Source of the DNA: Haloechinothrix aidingensis
Lineage (GTDB): Bacteria; Actinomycetota; Actinomycetes; Mycobacteriales; Pseudonocardiaceae
Length of the DNA: 64,000 nucleotides
Assembly: GCF_013450155.1 (NCBI RefSeq)
Contig: NZ_JACCKD010000002.1
Span: 300,531-364,530, forward strand
Reading direction: 5' to 3'
The position numbers and the translations under genes are program-made. This document shows, piece by piece, positions 50,984 to 60,197 of the stretch. The first letter of the stretch is position 1; every line of letters starts with the position of its first letter. The notes under the pieces are model-generated. The model saw only the letters and a program-made list of their open reading frames with translations. It searched no databases and was not told the DNA's origin.

Positions 50984-51796
50984 GTGAGTACACCCGCTGG
51001 GGAGAACGCCCCCGCGCCGACCGGCACACCGCGCGCGGAACCGCTGCCGGAGCTGGATGTCACGCACCAGGAGCGGCAGCGCCGGTGGACGGTCCTGGTG
51101 CGGCTACTGCTGTTGATCCCGCAGTTCATCGTGCTGTACGTGCTCTACCTCGCCGCGGTCGTCGTCGTGTTCATCGGGTGGTTCGCTGCCCTGGTCATGG
51201 GCAGGTTGCCCGGCTGGTGCTTCCAGTACCTGAGCGGGTATCTCGGCTACGCCGCACGCGTCAACGCGTACGTCTACCTGCTCACCGACGCCTACCCGCC
51301 GTTCGCGTGGTCGGCTCCCGGACACGACGTCGGGCTGACGCTGCCCGCGCAGGACCGGCTGAACCGGCTCGCGGTGCTGTTCCGCATCATCCTGCTGATC
51401 CCCGCCTACATCGTCGCCGCCGTCGTCGCGAGCGGGTGGACGGTACTCGCGTTCTTCTTCTGGCTCATCGTGCTTGTCCTCGGTCGGATACCGGGACCGG
51501 TCTTCGCGGCCAGCGCCGCGGCGCTGCGCTACGAGCTGCGGTTCATGGCGTACACGCTGCTCGTGACCTCGGCGTACCCGAAGATGCTGTTCGGCGACGA
51601 CAAGCGCGTCCAGCACGGGGACACGGCACCGGCCACGACAACCAGCGACACCCGGCCGCTGCTGCTGTCCACCGGCGGCAAGGTACTCCTGGTGGCGATG
51701 ATCGTGCTGGGCGTGCTCGGTGTCGCTGGCAGCGGGGCGACGAGCGCGGCCGGGTTCGACGCCGCCGAGACCGGCACGTCCGAATTCGGCGGCTGA
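50984..51796 (+). CDS. DUF4389 membrane protein
   Basis: From GTG 50984 the product has 270 residues and two DUF4389 repeats. Each has a transmembrane helix pair, beginning RLLLLIPQFIVLYVLYLAAVVVV and IILLIPAYIVAAVVASGW. They are followed by FAALVMGRLPGWCFQYLSGYLGYAARVNAYVYLLTDAYPPF and its counterpart. A final helix lies near the C-terminus (VLLVAMIVLGVLGVAGSG). Function unknown; common in actinobacteria. The N-terminal 35 residues are disordered. Confidence 0.85.
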   Translation: MSTPAGENAPAPTGTPRAEPLPELDVTHQERQRRWTVLVRLLLLIPQFIVLYVLYLAAVVVVFIGWFAALVMGRLPGWCFQYLSGYLGYAARVNAYVYLLTDAYPPFAWSAPGHDVGLTLPAQDRLNRLAVLFRIILLIPAYIVAAVVASGWTVLAFFFWLIVLVLGRIPGPVFAASAAALRYELRFMAYTLLVTSAYPKMLFGDDKRVQHGDTAPATTTSDTRPLLLSTGGKVLLVAMIVLGVLGVAGSGATSAAGFDAAETGTSEFGG

Positions 51797-51810
51797 GGCG
51801 GCGGGAGCGC

Positions 51811-52707
51811 TCAGGACGCCCGGGGGGTTGTGCGCCTGGTGAACGGTGCGACCAGGCGCCGCAACCGGGGCGGCAGGCGTTTCTCCACGCCGTACGGCTC
51901 GAGGTGCGCGGCGAACACCTCGTCGAACGCTCGCCGGACCTCATCGGTATGCCATCGGGTGTTCTCCAGAACGGGCATCTTGTTGTAGGGGTGCCCGACG
52001 ACGTGCAGCCGCTGCCCATCGCACCGGACGACCTGGCCGGTGACCTCCGCTGCGGCGTCCGAGAGCAGGTACGTCACGAGCGGCGCGATCCGGTCCGGCG
52101 TCCGGTCGGGCGGGCAGTTGCGCAGCGCGCGCCGGGACCGGTGCACCATCCGGGTGCGCGCGAGCGGGCACACCGCGTTGACCCGGATGCCTGCGTCCTC
52201 CATGTCCAGCGCCCACGAGGCCGTCAGTGACGCGACAGCTCCCTTGCTCGCCGCGTAGGTGCCCAACCGTCGCTGGCCGAAGAAGGCCCCGGAGGAGATG
52301 TTCACGATCGACCCGCCCCGGACCCGCATCGCCCGAGCGGCGGCGAGCCCCGCGTGGATCACGCCGAGCACGTTGACCTCGATGAGTTCCCGCGCCGTGC
52401 CGGTGTCCTCGTCCCACGGCGTGCACTCGTAGTTGAGCGCGGCATTGTTGACGAGCCCGTCGACGCCGCCGAACGCCGCCACCCCCGTATCCACGATGGC
52501 CTGCGCCTGGTCGGGCTCACGCACCGTGTGCCCGCTGACGACCGCGCGACCGCCTCGCCGCCGGATCGCGCCGGCCGTGCGTTCCGCGGTGGCGACATCC
52601 ACGTCATTGACCACGACGGCGGCCCCGGCCTCCGCCGCGTGCACGGCGAACGCCGCCCCGAGCCCGCGCCCGGCTCCGGTGACCACCACGGACTTACTGT
52701 CGAGCAT
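51811..52707 (-). CDS. Short-chain dehydrogenase/reductase
   Basis: From ATG 52707 (GGAG eight bases upstream) the protein has 298 residues. SDR motifs are VVVTGAGRGLGAAFA (nucleotide binding), LVNNAALNYE, IVNISSGAFFGQ (catalytic Ser) and YAASKGAVASL (Tyr-x3-Lys). Asp at the end of strand 2 (VVNDVDVATAE) indicates NAD(H) preference. A 50-residue C-terminal extension follows the core. The substrate is unknown. Confidence 0.9.
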   Translation of the reverse strand: MLDSKSVVVTGAGRGLGAAFAVHAAEAGAAVVVNDVDVATAERTAGAIRRRGGRAVVSGHTVREPDQAQAIVDTGVAAFGGVDGLVNNAALNYECTPWDEDTGTARELIEVNVLGVIHAGLAAARAMRVRGGSIVNISSGAFFGQRRLGTYAASKGAVASLTASWALDMEDAGIRVNAVCPLARTRMVHRSRRALRNCPPDRTPDRIAPLVTYLLSDAAAEVTGQVVRCDGQRLHVVGHPYNKMPVLENTRWHTDEVRRAFDEVFAAHLEPYGVEKRLPPRLRRLVAPFTRRTTPRAS

Positions 52708-52912
52708 GCCCATGGCTCCAGTCTCGATCTCACGTTCGCGTCGCGAACCAGACTCGTCGTCGAACGGCACGTTCATTGCGCCGAGTGGGTGACGATGACC
52801 GGTGGAGTGGTACTGCCGCACTGATCAGCGAGTAGTAACCGTGCACGTGAGGTAATCATTCTAGTACACTCCGGCAACACAGCGTGAGCCGCAGCGAGGG
52901 GAGAGCACCCTG

Positions 52913-54163
52913 GTGCCGGCGAGAAGGAACACCACAAGCGCGGCGCGGGCACAGCCGGACAACCGCAGGCCACGGTTCATCGATGTGCTCGCCGTACGGG
53001 AGTTCCGGGCACTGTGGGGCACCGAAGCCGTCTCGCTCGCAGGGGACCAGCTCGCGAAGGTCGCGCTGGCCATCATGGTGTTCGGCCGGACCCAATCGGC
53101 GCTGTGGGCCGCGCTGGTCTATGCCATGACGTTCCTCCCCGCGCTGGCCGGCGGGCTCGGGCTCAGCCAGCTCGCCGACCGCTACCCGCGTCGCACCGTT
53201 CTGACCAGCTGCCTGCTCGCTCAGGCGCTACTGGTGGCGACGATGACCGTACCGGGCCTGCCGTTGACACTGCTGTGCGCTCTCGTGTTCTGCGTCGGGC
53301 TGTTCGGCGCCCCCGCCAACGCGGCGCACCATGCGATCACGAGGGAAGTCTTCGGCGGCGACGAGCTCTACCTGCGTAGCCAGGATCTTCGCGGGGTCAC
53401 GACCAACACCGTGATGCTGCTCGGCCTCGCGGGCGGAGGCCTGCTCGTGACCGTGCTCGGTCCGCACTGGGCGCTGGCGCTCGACGCGCTGACGTTCGCC
53501 GTCGCGGCAGGCATCGTGCGCGCCCGGGTGCGGTGGCGGCCCCGCGCGGGCCGCCCGTCCGACGGGTGGTTCGACGGCATCCGTCTGGTGTTCGGTGACC
53601 CCCGGCTCCGGGCGCTCGTCTGGCTGTCGTGGCTGGTCGGGTTCGCCGCCGTGCCGCTCGGACTGGCCGCTCCCCTCGCAGCCGAGCTGTCCACGGCCGA
53701 GCACACCGTCGGGTGGATTCTCGCCGCGGACCCGCTCGGCTTCGTGCTCGGCGCGTTCCTGCTGTCCCACCTCGCGTCGCCCGCGGTACGGATGCGGGCG
53801 GTGCCCGTGCTGGCCGTGGCCTCGCTCGCCGTACTGCTGTGCTTCGCGTTCGAACCGAACCTCCCGGTCACGCTCGTGCTGCTGGCCGCAGGCGGCGCGA
53901 CGGGGGCCTACCTCGTCACGGTCAACGCCACCTTCCTCACGCTCGTACCCAATGAGCACCGCGGCAGCGCCGGGGGCGCCTACCGCACCGGGCTCCGCGT
54001 GACCCAGGGGCTCGGTGTCGCGCTCGCGGGTGCGCTCGCGGAGCTGCTCGGCTCCGCGATGCACACCGTCGCCCTTACCGGGCTGCTCGGCACAGCGCTG
54101 GCGGTGCTCAGCGCGCTACGGTGGCACCGTGTTCGGTGCGACGTCACCATGGAGGGGCGGTAG
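52913..54163 (+). CDS. MFS transporter
   Basis: This 416-residue protein has 12 predicted helices and begins FIDVLAVREFRALWGTEAVSLAGDQLAKVALAI, typical of the drug exporter-like (MFS_3/enterobactin exporter-like) group. The conserved loop is QLADRYPRRTVL, and PNEHRGSAGGAYRTGLRVTQGLG closes the second half. GTG start; the ribosome site is GAGGGGAG (52897-52904). Substrate unknown. Confidence 0.88.
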   Translation: MPARRNTTSAARAQPDNRRPRFIDVLAVREFRALWGTEAVSLAGDQLAKVALAIMVFGRTQSALWAALVYAMTFLPALAGGLGLSQLADRYPRRTVLTSCLLAQALLVATMTVPGLPLTLLCALVFCVGLFGAPANAAHHAITREVFGGDELYLRSQDLRGVTTNTVMLLGLAGGGLLVTVLGPHWALALDALTFAVAAGIVRARVRWRPRAGRPSDGWFDGIRLVFGDPRLRALVWLSWLVGFAAVPLGLAAPLAAELSTAEHTVGWILAADPLGFVLGAFLLSHLASPAVRMRAVPVLAVASLAVLLCFAFEPNLPVTLVLLAAGGATGAYLVTVNATFLTLVPNEHRGSAGGAYRTGLRVTQGLGVALAGALAELLGSAMHTVALTGLLGTALAVLSALRWHRVRCDVTMEGR

Positions 54164-54300
54164 CGATGGTTTCCGCCCCGATCGTTCGCCGCCGGCGGTC
54201 CATCGCCGGGCGGTATGTCCCGGCGCGCCCCAGTGGGGTCGCGCGCGCGTACCGCGCGGCACGATCCGTCGCCGCGGCCACGGTACGTGTCAGTGCGCAT

Positions 54301-54412
54301 TCAGAAATCACGGTCGGTCATCGAGAACACCTCCCTATAGCGACACAGAACCGATTCAGCGTTTCGCAATCCCTCAGAAATCACGGTCGGCCATCGAAAT
54401 CACCTCCGATAG
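54301..54412 (-). repeat. Tandem 40-bp repeat with two six-codon ORFs
   Basis: Copies at 54301-54340 and 54374-54412 are 73 bp apart and almost identical. On the minus strand each holds GGGAGGTG or GGAGGTGATTTC followed by an ATG and six codons, then TGA: MTDRDF (54301-54321) and MADRDF (54374-54394). The ribosome sites are among the strongest in the window. No gene follows them on this strand. Confidence 0.55.
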
Positions 54413-54556
54413 ACGTGAGTCTTACTCGAACGAGCCACTAATAACCCAGCGTTACCAGCGCAACGGATACCGTGGAATGGTACCCGTCGACGGGCCACCC
54501 CGGTGCCCGGAACCCCGTGGTGTCGCGGGCGGGAACGCGCCGAAAGGAGGAACGCC

Positions 54557-55927
54557 ATGACGTCTCCTCCGCGCGGCCGCCGCTACACCGCCCCCGACGT
54601 CGCCTCGCCGCACGTCACCGAACACGATCAGGCGCACTCCGCGAACCGGTCACGCGACCCCCGCAGGTGGGACCTGTGGCGCAGACCGAAACCGATGATC
54701 GCCTTTCTGCTCACCATCGAGACCCTGGCACTTGCCGGTTTCGTCCTCGCTATCGCCACGTCCGCACTTCCGAGCGGGCAGGAATTGCTGCGGTTCGCGA
54801 TACTGGCGGCCGGCGGGACGGTTCACATTCTCCTGACCAGTAGGCAGGAAGCGCGCAGGCGCAGCCGCATCGACGGGGTCATCATCGATCTGACCGCGGT
54901 ATGGATCTTTCCCGCCGCGCTGCTGCTGCCGATACCGCTGATCCTGCTCCTGGTTCTGCTGCTACGCACCCAGCGGTGGCTGATCGCGCGACGGCCTCCG
55001 CACAACTTCGTCTTCTCCTCGATCAGCATCGCCACCGCTGCCGCCGTGGCACACCTGGCGTTCGCCGCCATCGACCGCGCCGAGCTGTCGGCCGACGGCG
55101 CCTTCTGGGGCCTTCCCGAGTTCGGCGCGATCGTGCTCGCGGGCTGTGTCTACGAGGTCGTGCAGCTGACCCTCACCGGTGGAGTCCTCGCTCTCGGCGC
55201 GGCCCGCCTGCGTTCGTGGAGCAAGGTGCTCGGCACCGTGCAGGACAACATGATCGAGGCCGTCACTATCGGGCTCGGCGCGGTGACCGCCATCCTGCTG
55301 GTCAACGTCGCCCCCGCTGTGGCGATCATGGCCCTGGTGACCGTGGTGTTCAACCGGCTCGCCGAGCTCGGTCAGCTGCAGTCGGACGTGCGGACGGACT
55401 CCAAGACCGGCCTGTTCAACATGCGGGGCTGGACCGAGTCGGCTGAGCGTGTGTTCCGCAGGGGCAGTAGGGACAGGTCCGGGCCGGCGCTGCTGATGAT
55501 CGATTTCGACGACTTCAAGTGGATCAATGACACGTACGGGCACCCGGCGGGAGACGATGTGCTGCGACACGTCGGCGGGCTGCTGACCGAGGAGACGCGC
55601 CCCGGTGACATCGTCGGCCGCTTCGGAGGCGAGGAGTTCCTCGTCCTCCTGCCCGACATCGACCTGGAGTCCGCGGGACAGACGGCCGAGCGCATTCGCA
55701 ACACCGTGGCGCGAGCCAAGATCGTCACGACCAACAAACGAGGAGGCTCGGCGACCATCACCGGGCGCACGACCTCGATCGGTGTCGCGGTGTACCCGCA
55801 GCACGCCGACTCACTGGAGACCCTGGTCCAGGCCGCTGACGCTGCCGTGTACGAAGCCAAGGAACAGGGAAGGGACCAAGTTCGCTACGCACGCCGCAAG
55901 TACGAAAGACCGACCGATGCGAGGTGA
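54557..55927 (+). CDS. Diguanylate cyclase (GGDEF)
   Basis: The 456-residue protein starts at ATG 54557 after AAAGGAGG. An N-terminal disordered tail is followed by a membrane domain of about six to eight helices (about 50-275). The GGDEF domain (about 290-450) has intact RFGGEEFLVLL (active site) and the RxxD inhibitory site RPGD five residues before it. It should make cyclic-di-GMP from GTP and be product inhibited. Orn in the same window would degrade the final pGpG. An EAL domain is absent. Confidence 0.95.
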   Translation: MTSPPRGRRYTAPDVASPHVTEHDQAHSANRSRDPRRWDLWRRPKPMIAFLLTIETLALAGFVLAIATSALPSGQELLRFAILAAGGTVHILLTSRQEARRRSRIDGVIIDLTAVWIFPAALLLPIPLILLLVLLLRTQRWLIARRPPHNFVFSSISIATAAAVAHLAFAAIDRAELSADGAFWGLPEFGAIVLAGCVYEVVQLTLTGGVLALGAARLRSWSKVLGTVQDNMIEAVTIGLGAVTAILLVNVAPAVAIMALVTVVFNRLAELGQLQSDVRTDSKTGLFNMRGWTESAERVFRRGSRDRSGPALLMIDFDDFKWINDTYGHPAGDDVLRHVGGLLTEETRPGDIVGRFGGEEFLVLLPDIDLESAGQTAERIRNTVARAKIVTTNKRGGSATITGRTTSIGVAVYPQHADSLETLVQAADAAVYEAKEQGRDQVRYARRKYERPTDAR

Positions 55928-56087
55928 TTGCCGTCACATTGCCATACTCCCCGGGGACGCCGGCTCTTTGGCATGGCTGAGAGTTTGCTAGGCACGTTCC
56001 GAAGGATCTCCACCTTCTGGCGGGCAACCTACGGTATGTAGCACGGCGTCATTCGGGGGCGAACGGACTCGGAAGGGAGCGCTCTGC

Positions 56088-57803
56088 GTGGATAACCGGC
56101 CGCGGCCGAACCGGCGGGAACGGCGACCGTCGCGACCGTGGCTCGACCAGGAGTTGGAGACCACCCCGGCGTTGCCACGGGTGAATCGTACCGAGGGTCG
56201 GGCCGCGACCGATCGGCAGCGCTCCAACCGCGGGTCCGGTACGCAGCGCGGCCGCGGTCCTGGCGCGTCCGGCGCGCGCACGTCACGACGCGCACCGCTA
56301 CGCGGGGCCAAGATCGCCCTCGCGCTGGTCTCATTGCTGGTGATGAGCGCTACGGGGTACGCGTGGGGAACCCTGCAAGGTATGGGTCACGGGCTGACCG
56401 TCGCCGACGTGATCGGTGACGAGGGCGGTGGCCACGAACCGGCGGACGGCTCACGGGACATCCTGCTCATCGGTGTGGACAGCCGGACGGACGCACAGGG
56501 CAACGAGGTTCCCCTCGAGGAGCTCAACGAGATCAACGTCGGTGAGGCCGACGGGGAGCTCAACACCGACACCATCATTCACGTGCACATCCCCAATGAC
56601 GGGAGCAGGGCCGTCGCGGTATCGATCCCGCGGGACTCCTACGTCGATATCCCCGGGTACGGCAAGCACAAGATCAACTCCGCCTTCGCACGCGGGAAGA
56701 CCACCGAGGAACGACGCCTGCGGGAACAAGGCGTGACGGACCCGAACGAGCTCGAGGTCCGCTCCGACCAGGAAGGCGCGCGAACCCTCATCGAGAGCGT
56801 CGAGGCGCTGACCGGCCGCACCATCGACAACTACGCCTCGGTCAACTTCTTCGGCTTCCTGGAGATCACCGAGGCCATCGGGGGCGTCAAGGTGTGCCTC
56901 AAGGAGCCCGTGGACGACTACGACTCCGGTGCCGACTTCGACGCCGGGGTGCAGACCATCTCCGGAGCCGACGCGCTCGGCTTCGTCCGGCAGCGGCACG
57001 GCCTGCCACGCGGGGACCTCGACCGCGTCGTCCGCCAGCAGGCCTTCATGGCGGGGTTGGCCAACAAGGTGCTCTCCACAGGGACCCTGACGAACCCTCG
57101 CAAGCTGAACGATCTGATGGATGCCTTCAAGAAGGCGGTGGTCCTGGACCAGGACTGGGACGTCATGGGTTTCGCCGAGCAGATGAGCGGGCTGGCCGGT
57201 GGCCAGATCGAGTTCCACACGATCCCGGTGATGAGCCTGAGCATGGACACGCCCGACGGGTCGGCTGTGCAGGTCGACCCGGCACAGGTCCGCGACTTCT
57301 TCGCCGAGCTGTCCGGGGACGAGCAGGACGACGAGGACTCCGGGCACACCGAGGAACAGGACAACTCCGACATCACCGTCAACGTGATGAACACGACCAC
57401 GGTGCCGGGGCTCGCGGCCGACGTCGCGGACACGCTGACCGGCAAGGGGTTCATCGAAGGGCTGGTCAGCAACGCGACCGCCAGGGAAGCCACCGTGGTG
57501 CGCTACGCGCCCGGGGAACGGGACAAGGCCGACCGTGTCGCCGAGGCGCTGGACGGCCCCGGCAGGCCGGAGGAGGATCCCGCGCTGACGCCCGGCAACA
57601 TCACCGTGCTCCTGGGCAGCGACTTCCGTGGCACCGAGCTGTCCGCGGAATCCGGCAGCGGCCGCACGCCGCAAAGCGAGCAGGACGGCCCGGACGCGCC
57701 GGAGCAGGACCCCGGCGGGCCCGGGGCGAACCCCGAAGGGCCCGCGGCGGAGGACTCCGGCCAGGAACCCATCACCGCCGACGGAGTGACCTGCGTCAAC
57801 TAG
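56088..57803 (+). CDS. LytR-CpsA-Psr family glycopolymer transferase
   Basis: The 571-residue protein has a basic cytoplasmic tail (1-70) and one transmembrane helix (about 78-95, IALALVSLLVMSATGYAW). The LCP domain (about 120-360) has DILLIGVDSRTD, DTIIHVHI, SIPRDSYVDIPGYGKHKINSAFARG and FVRQRHGLPRGDLDRVVRQQ, with the family's Arg/Asp cluster. A LytR_C domain (about 420-520) with VNVMNTTTVPGLAA follows. The tail is Pro/Gly rich. It transfers lipid-linked polymers to peptidoglycan outside the membrane, in actinobacteria usually arabinogalactan. It may serve the glycan operon at the window's start. Confidence 0.94.
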   Translation: MDNRPRPNRRERRPSRPWLDQELETTPALPRVNRTEGRAATDRQRSNRGSGTQRGRGPGASGARTSRRAPLRGAKIALALVSLLVMSATGYAWGTLQGMGHGLTVADVIGDEGGGHEPADGSRDILLIGVDSRTDAQGNEVPLEELNEINVGEADGELNTDTIIHVHIPNDGSRAVAVSIPRDSYVDIPGYGKHKINSAFARGKTTEERRLREQGVTDPNELEVRSDQEGARTLIESVEALTGRTIDNYASVNFFGFLEITEAIGGVKVCLKEPVDDYDSGADFDAGVQTISGADALGFVRQRHGLPRGDLDRVVRQQAFMAGLANKVLSTGTLTNPRKLNDLMDAFKKAVVLDQDWDVMGFAEQMSGLAGGQIEFHTIPVMSLSMDTPDGSAVQVDPAQVRDFFAELSGDEQDDEDSGHTEEQDNSDITVNVMNTTTVPGLAADVADTLTGKGFIEGLVSNATAREATVVRYAPGERDKADRVAEALDGPGRPEEDPALTPGNITVLLGSDFRGTELSAESGSGRTPQSEQDGPDAPEQDPGGPGANPEGPAAEDSGQEPITADGVTCVN

Positions 57804-57813
57804 CTGTCGCGCG

Positions 57814-57874
57814 GCGCGAGCCGAAGGGGTCCTCGGGTACATCATGTGCACCGGAGGAGCCCTTCGGCTCGCGC
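57814..57874 (+). terminator. Long hairpin after the LCP gene
   Basis: GCGCGAGCCGAAGGG (57814-57828) is complementary without mismatch to 57860-57874, with a 31-nt loop. It lies 11 bp after the LCP stop. There is no T-run. Confidence 0.7.
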
Positions 57875-57962
57875 ATCGTGCGCGGGAAATCCGGCCGTTT
57901 CGCGTCATGACCGGCTATCTCATGCCTTTCACCAGTGTGGGGTCCGCGTGGGGGCCTCAGCC

Positions 57963-57981
57963 GGTGGTTGTCACAACCACC
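57963..57981. promoter_or_regulatory. Perfect palindrome upstream of the XRE gene
   Basis: GGTGGTTGTCACAACCACC is a perfect 19-bp palindrome ending 37 bp before GTG 58019. It is a probable autoregulatory operator of the XRE protein. Confidence 0.6.
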
Positions 57982-58018
57982 CCGGACCGGTCAGGTGAGG
58001 ACGTGAGAGGGACGCACG

Positions 58019-58555
58019 GTGCGCATCGACAGTCACAGGTATCAGCGGATTCTCGGCGATGAGCTGCGCAGGGTTCGCAAACGCCAAGGGTGGACCCGCA
58101 AGGAGCTCAACAGGCACCTGGATCGGGACATCTCGGTGCAGACGCTGGCGACCTACGAGCTCGGCACGCGGCACTGCTCCGTGGTACGGCTCGCCGAGAT
58201 CTGTTTGGCCATGGACGAGCTGCCGCACGACCTCCTCGCCCGTGTACACGCTCGGCTGTTCACGAGCTCACCGGGCCAGATCGATGTCGATCTGGCCAGG
58301 GTGGTGCGGGACAACCGGCCCGAGCTCCTGCCCCTGCGCAGGTGGGCCCAGGGCCGCCTGAACGGGGACAACGGTGGCCGGGGAACTGTCGTGCATCTGG
58401 ACCCTGCCGCCGTGGAGCGCATGGCGGAGCTGTGCGGGCTGACCACGATCCAACTCCTCGAGCACCTGCGCAGGTTCTCCGACACCGACGCCCCCGGCGA
58501 CGACGAACCCGACGACAACGGCGAGATCGACGGCGAGAGTGAGAGCCCGATGTGA
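58019..58555 (+). CDS. XRE-family helix-turn-helix regulator
   Basis: The 178-residue protein has an HTH (about 8-65, LGDELRRVRKRQGWTRKELNRHL and SVQTLATYELGTRHCSVVRLAEICLAMD). A middle region with PGQIDVDLARVVRDNRPELLPLRRWAQ matches a conserved actinobacterial regulator of unknown role found near LCP genes. The tail is acidic. It starts with GTG. A perfect palindrome lies just upstream. Confidence 0.85.
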   Translation: MRIDSHRYQRILGDELRRVRKRQGWTRKELNRHLDRDISVQTLATYELGTRHCSVVRLAEICLAMDELPHDLLARVHARLFTSSPGQIDVDLARVVRDNRPELLPLRRWAQGRLNGDNGGRGTVVHLDPAAVERMAELCGLTTIQLLEHLRRFSDTDAPGDDEPDDNGEIDGESESPM

Positions 58556-58617
58556 CATTCGGCTCCTTCTACGGAACCGAGGTCACATCGGGCTCCCCGC
58601 ACCCGGGCGGGTGCCGC

Positions 58618-60105
58618 TCACTGGCGGCCGAGGAGCTCGTACTCGCTGGTTTCGACCTTGCGCGTGTCGAGCCAGTACTTCCAGGTGAACCCCGGCCATA
58701 TCGTGCGGTTCACACCCTTGGAGTCGAGGTACCAGCTGGTGCACCCGCCCTGGGCCCACACGCCCTTCTCCAGCTTGCGCTGGATGTGCTCCTGGAACCG
58801 CTCCTGCGCGTCCCCGCGCACCCGCAGCGCGTCGGCACCCTGCCGCTCCACGATCCGCATGGCCTCCATCGTGTAGCGGACCTGGGACTCGATCATGAAC
58901 ACCACCGAGTTGTGCCCGAGGCCGGTGTTCGGGCCGAGCAGGAAGAACAGGTTCGGGAACCCTTCCACGGTTATGCCCCTGTGTGTCTCCATGCCCTGCG
59001 ACGACCACTCGGTCGACAGGTCACGCCCGTCCTCCCCGGTGATCTCCAGGTAGTCGAAGGCGTCGGTGACGTGGAAGCCGGTTCCGTAGATGATGGCGTC
59101 CACCTCGTACTCCCGCCCTGCCGTGTCGACGACGCTGTGCTCGCGCACCTCCGCGATGCCGTTGGTGACCACGTCGACGTTGCTCCGGGTCAACGCGGGG
59201 AAGTAGTCGTTGGAGATCAACACCCGCTTGCAGCCCATCCGGTAGTCGGGGGTGAGCTTGGCGCGTAGCTGCGGGTCGGAGATCGTCCTGCGCATGTTCC
59301 ACTTCGCCACCTTCTCCGCCAGCTTGAGCAGACCCGGATGGCCGTTGAAACCGATCGCGCGCGCCTCGAGCATCCAGTACAGGAAGCTGCGGTACGCGCG
59401 CTGCGTCGCGGGCAGCCTCCGGAACATCGCGCGCACCCACCGCGGGATCTCGCGGTCGGACTTGGGCATGATCCACGGCGGCGTGCGCTGGAACACCGTC
59501 ATCTCGGCGACCTCGGGTGCGATCCGGGGGACGAACTGGATCGCGCTGGCCCCCGTCCCGATCACGGCGACCTTCTTGCCCCGCAGGTCGAAGTCGTGGT
59601 CCCAGTCGGCGGAGTGAAACGTCCTTCCCCGGAAGCGCTCGATCCCCTCCAGTGGGGGTATCTGCGGCAGGTGCAACGCGCCGACCCCGGAGACGAGGAA
59701 CTTGGCGACATAGTGCTCGCCGTCGCTGCTGTACACATGCCAGCGGTGCTGCTGCTCGTCCCACCTTGCCGAGGTCATCTCCCTGCCGAAACGGATGTAC
59801 TCGCGCAGGTTGTGCTTGTCCGCGACGCGCTTGAGGTAGTCGAAGATCTCCGCCTGCGGAGCGAACGCCCGTGACCAGTCGGGGTTCTGCTCGTGCGAGA
59901 ACGAGTACATGTGCGACTGGATGTCGCACGCACAGCCCGGGTAGGAGTTGTCCCGCCAGGTTCCGCCGACCTCGTGCGCCTTCTCCAGCACGAGAAAGTC
60001 CGTACGGCCCTCCCTGAGCAGCTGGATCGCCATCCCGAGCCCGGCGAACCCCGTGCCGACGATCACCGTCGTGGCTTCCTCCACCCTCGTGTCAGTGCTG
60101 GTCAT
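58618..60105 (-). CDS. Flavin-containing (Baeyer-Villiger-type) monooxygenase 2
   Basis: The 495-residue protein has FAD motif VGTGFAGLGMAIQLL (16-30), GGTWRDNSYPGCACDIQ, the BVMO fingerprint FRGRTFHSADWD (about 155-166) and NADPH motif IGTGASAIQF. It resembles the monooxygenase at 18701-20203 but is clearly distinct. It is transcribed divergently from a TetR gene, and tandem TACYTCCGGTA sites between them are the probable operator. The substrate is likely a ketone, nitrogen or sulphur compound, but this cannot be read. Confidence 0.9.
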   Translation of the reverse strand: MTSTDTRVEEATTVIVGTGFAGLGMAIQLLREGRTDFLVLEKAHEVGGTWRDNSYPGCACDIQSHMYSFSHEQNPDWSRAFAPQAEIFDYLKRVADKHNLREYIRFGREMTSARWDEQQHRWHVYSSDGEHYVAKFLVSGVGALHLPQIPPLEGIERFRGRTFHSADWDHDFDLRGKKVAVIGTGASAIQFVPRIAPEVAEMTVFQRTPPWIMPKSDREIPRWVRAMFRRLPATQRAYRSFLYWMLEARAIGFNGHPGLLKLAEKVAKWNMRRTISDPQLRAKLTPDYRMGCKRVLISNDYFPALTRSNVDVVTNGIAEVREHSVVDTAGREYEVDAIIYGTGFHVTDAFDYLEITGEDGRDLSTEWSSQGMETHRGITVEGFPNLFFLLGPNTGLGHNSVVFMIESQVRYTMEAMRIVERQGADALRVRGDAQERFQEHIQRKLEKGVWAQGGCTSWYLDSKGVNRTIWPGFTWKYWLDTRKVETSEYELLGRQ

Positions 60106-60159
60106 AGCGCCTCAATCCGTCGTGTTCGATGCCGTCACCAACAATATTACTATGAGTAG

Positions 60160-60189
60160 GTTACTTCCGGTAGAGTTACCTCCGGTAGA
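60160..60189. promoter_or_regulatory. Tandem operator between FMO2 and TetR
   Basis: Two adjoining 15-mers, GTTACTTCCGGTAGA (60160-60174) and GTTACCTCCGGTAGA (60175-60189), differ at one base. Each contains TACy-tcc-GGTA. TAGAGT (60186-60191) may be the -10 of a leaderless TetR transcript. TAATAT on the minus strand near 60145 may serve FMO2. Confidence 0.65.
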
Positions 60190-60197
60190 GTTGGGTT

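Noticed and set aside
54180-54321. UGA readthrough joining MTDRDF to the following frame
   Set aside because: The downstream translation is low-complexity and antisense to the MFS gene; no selenocysteine or readthrough signal is visible.
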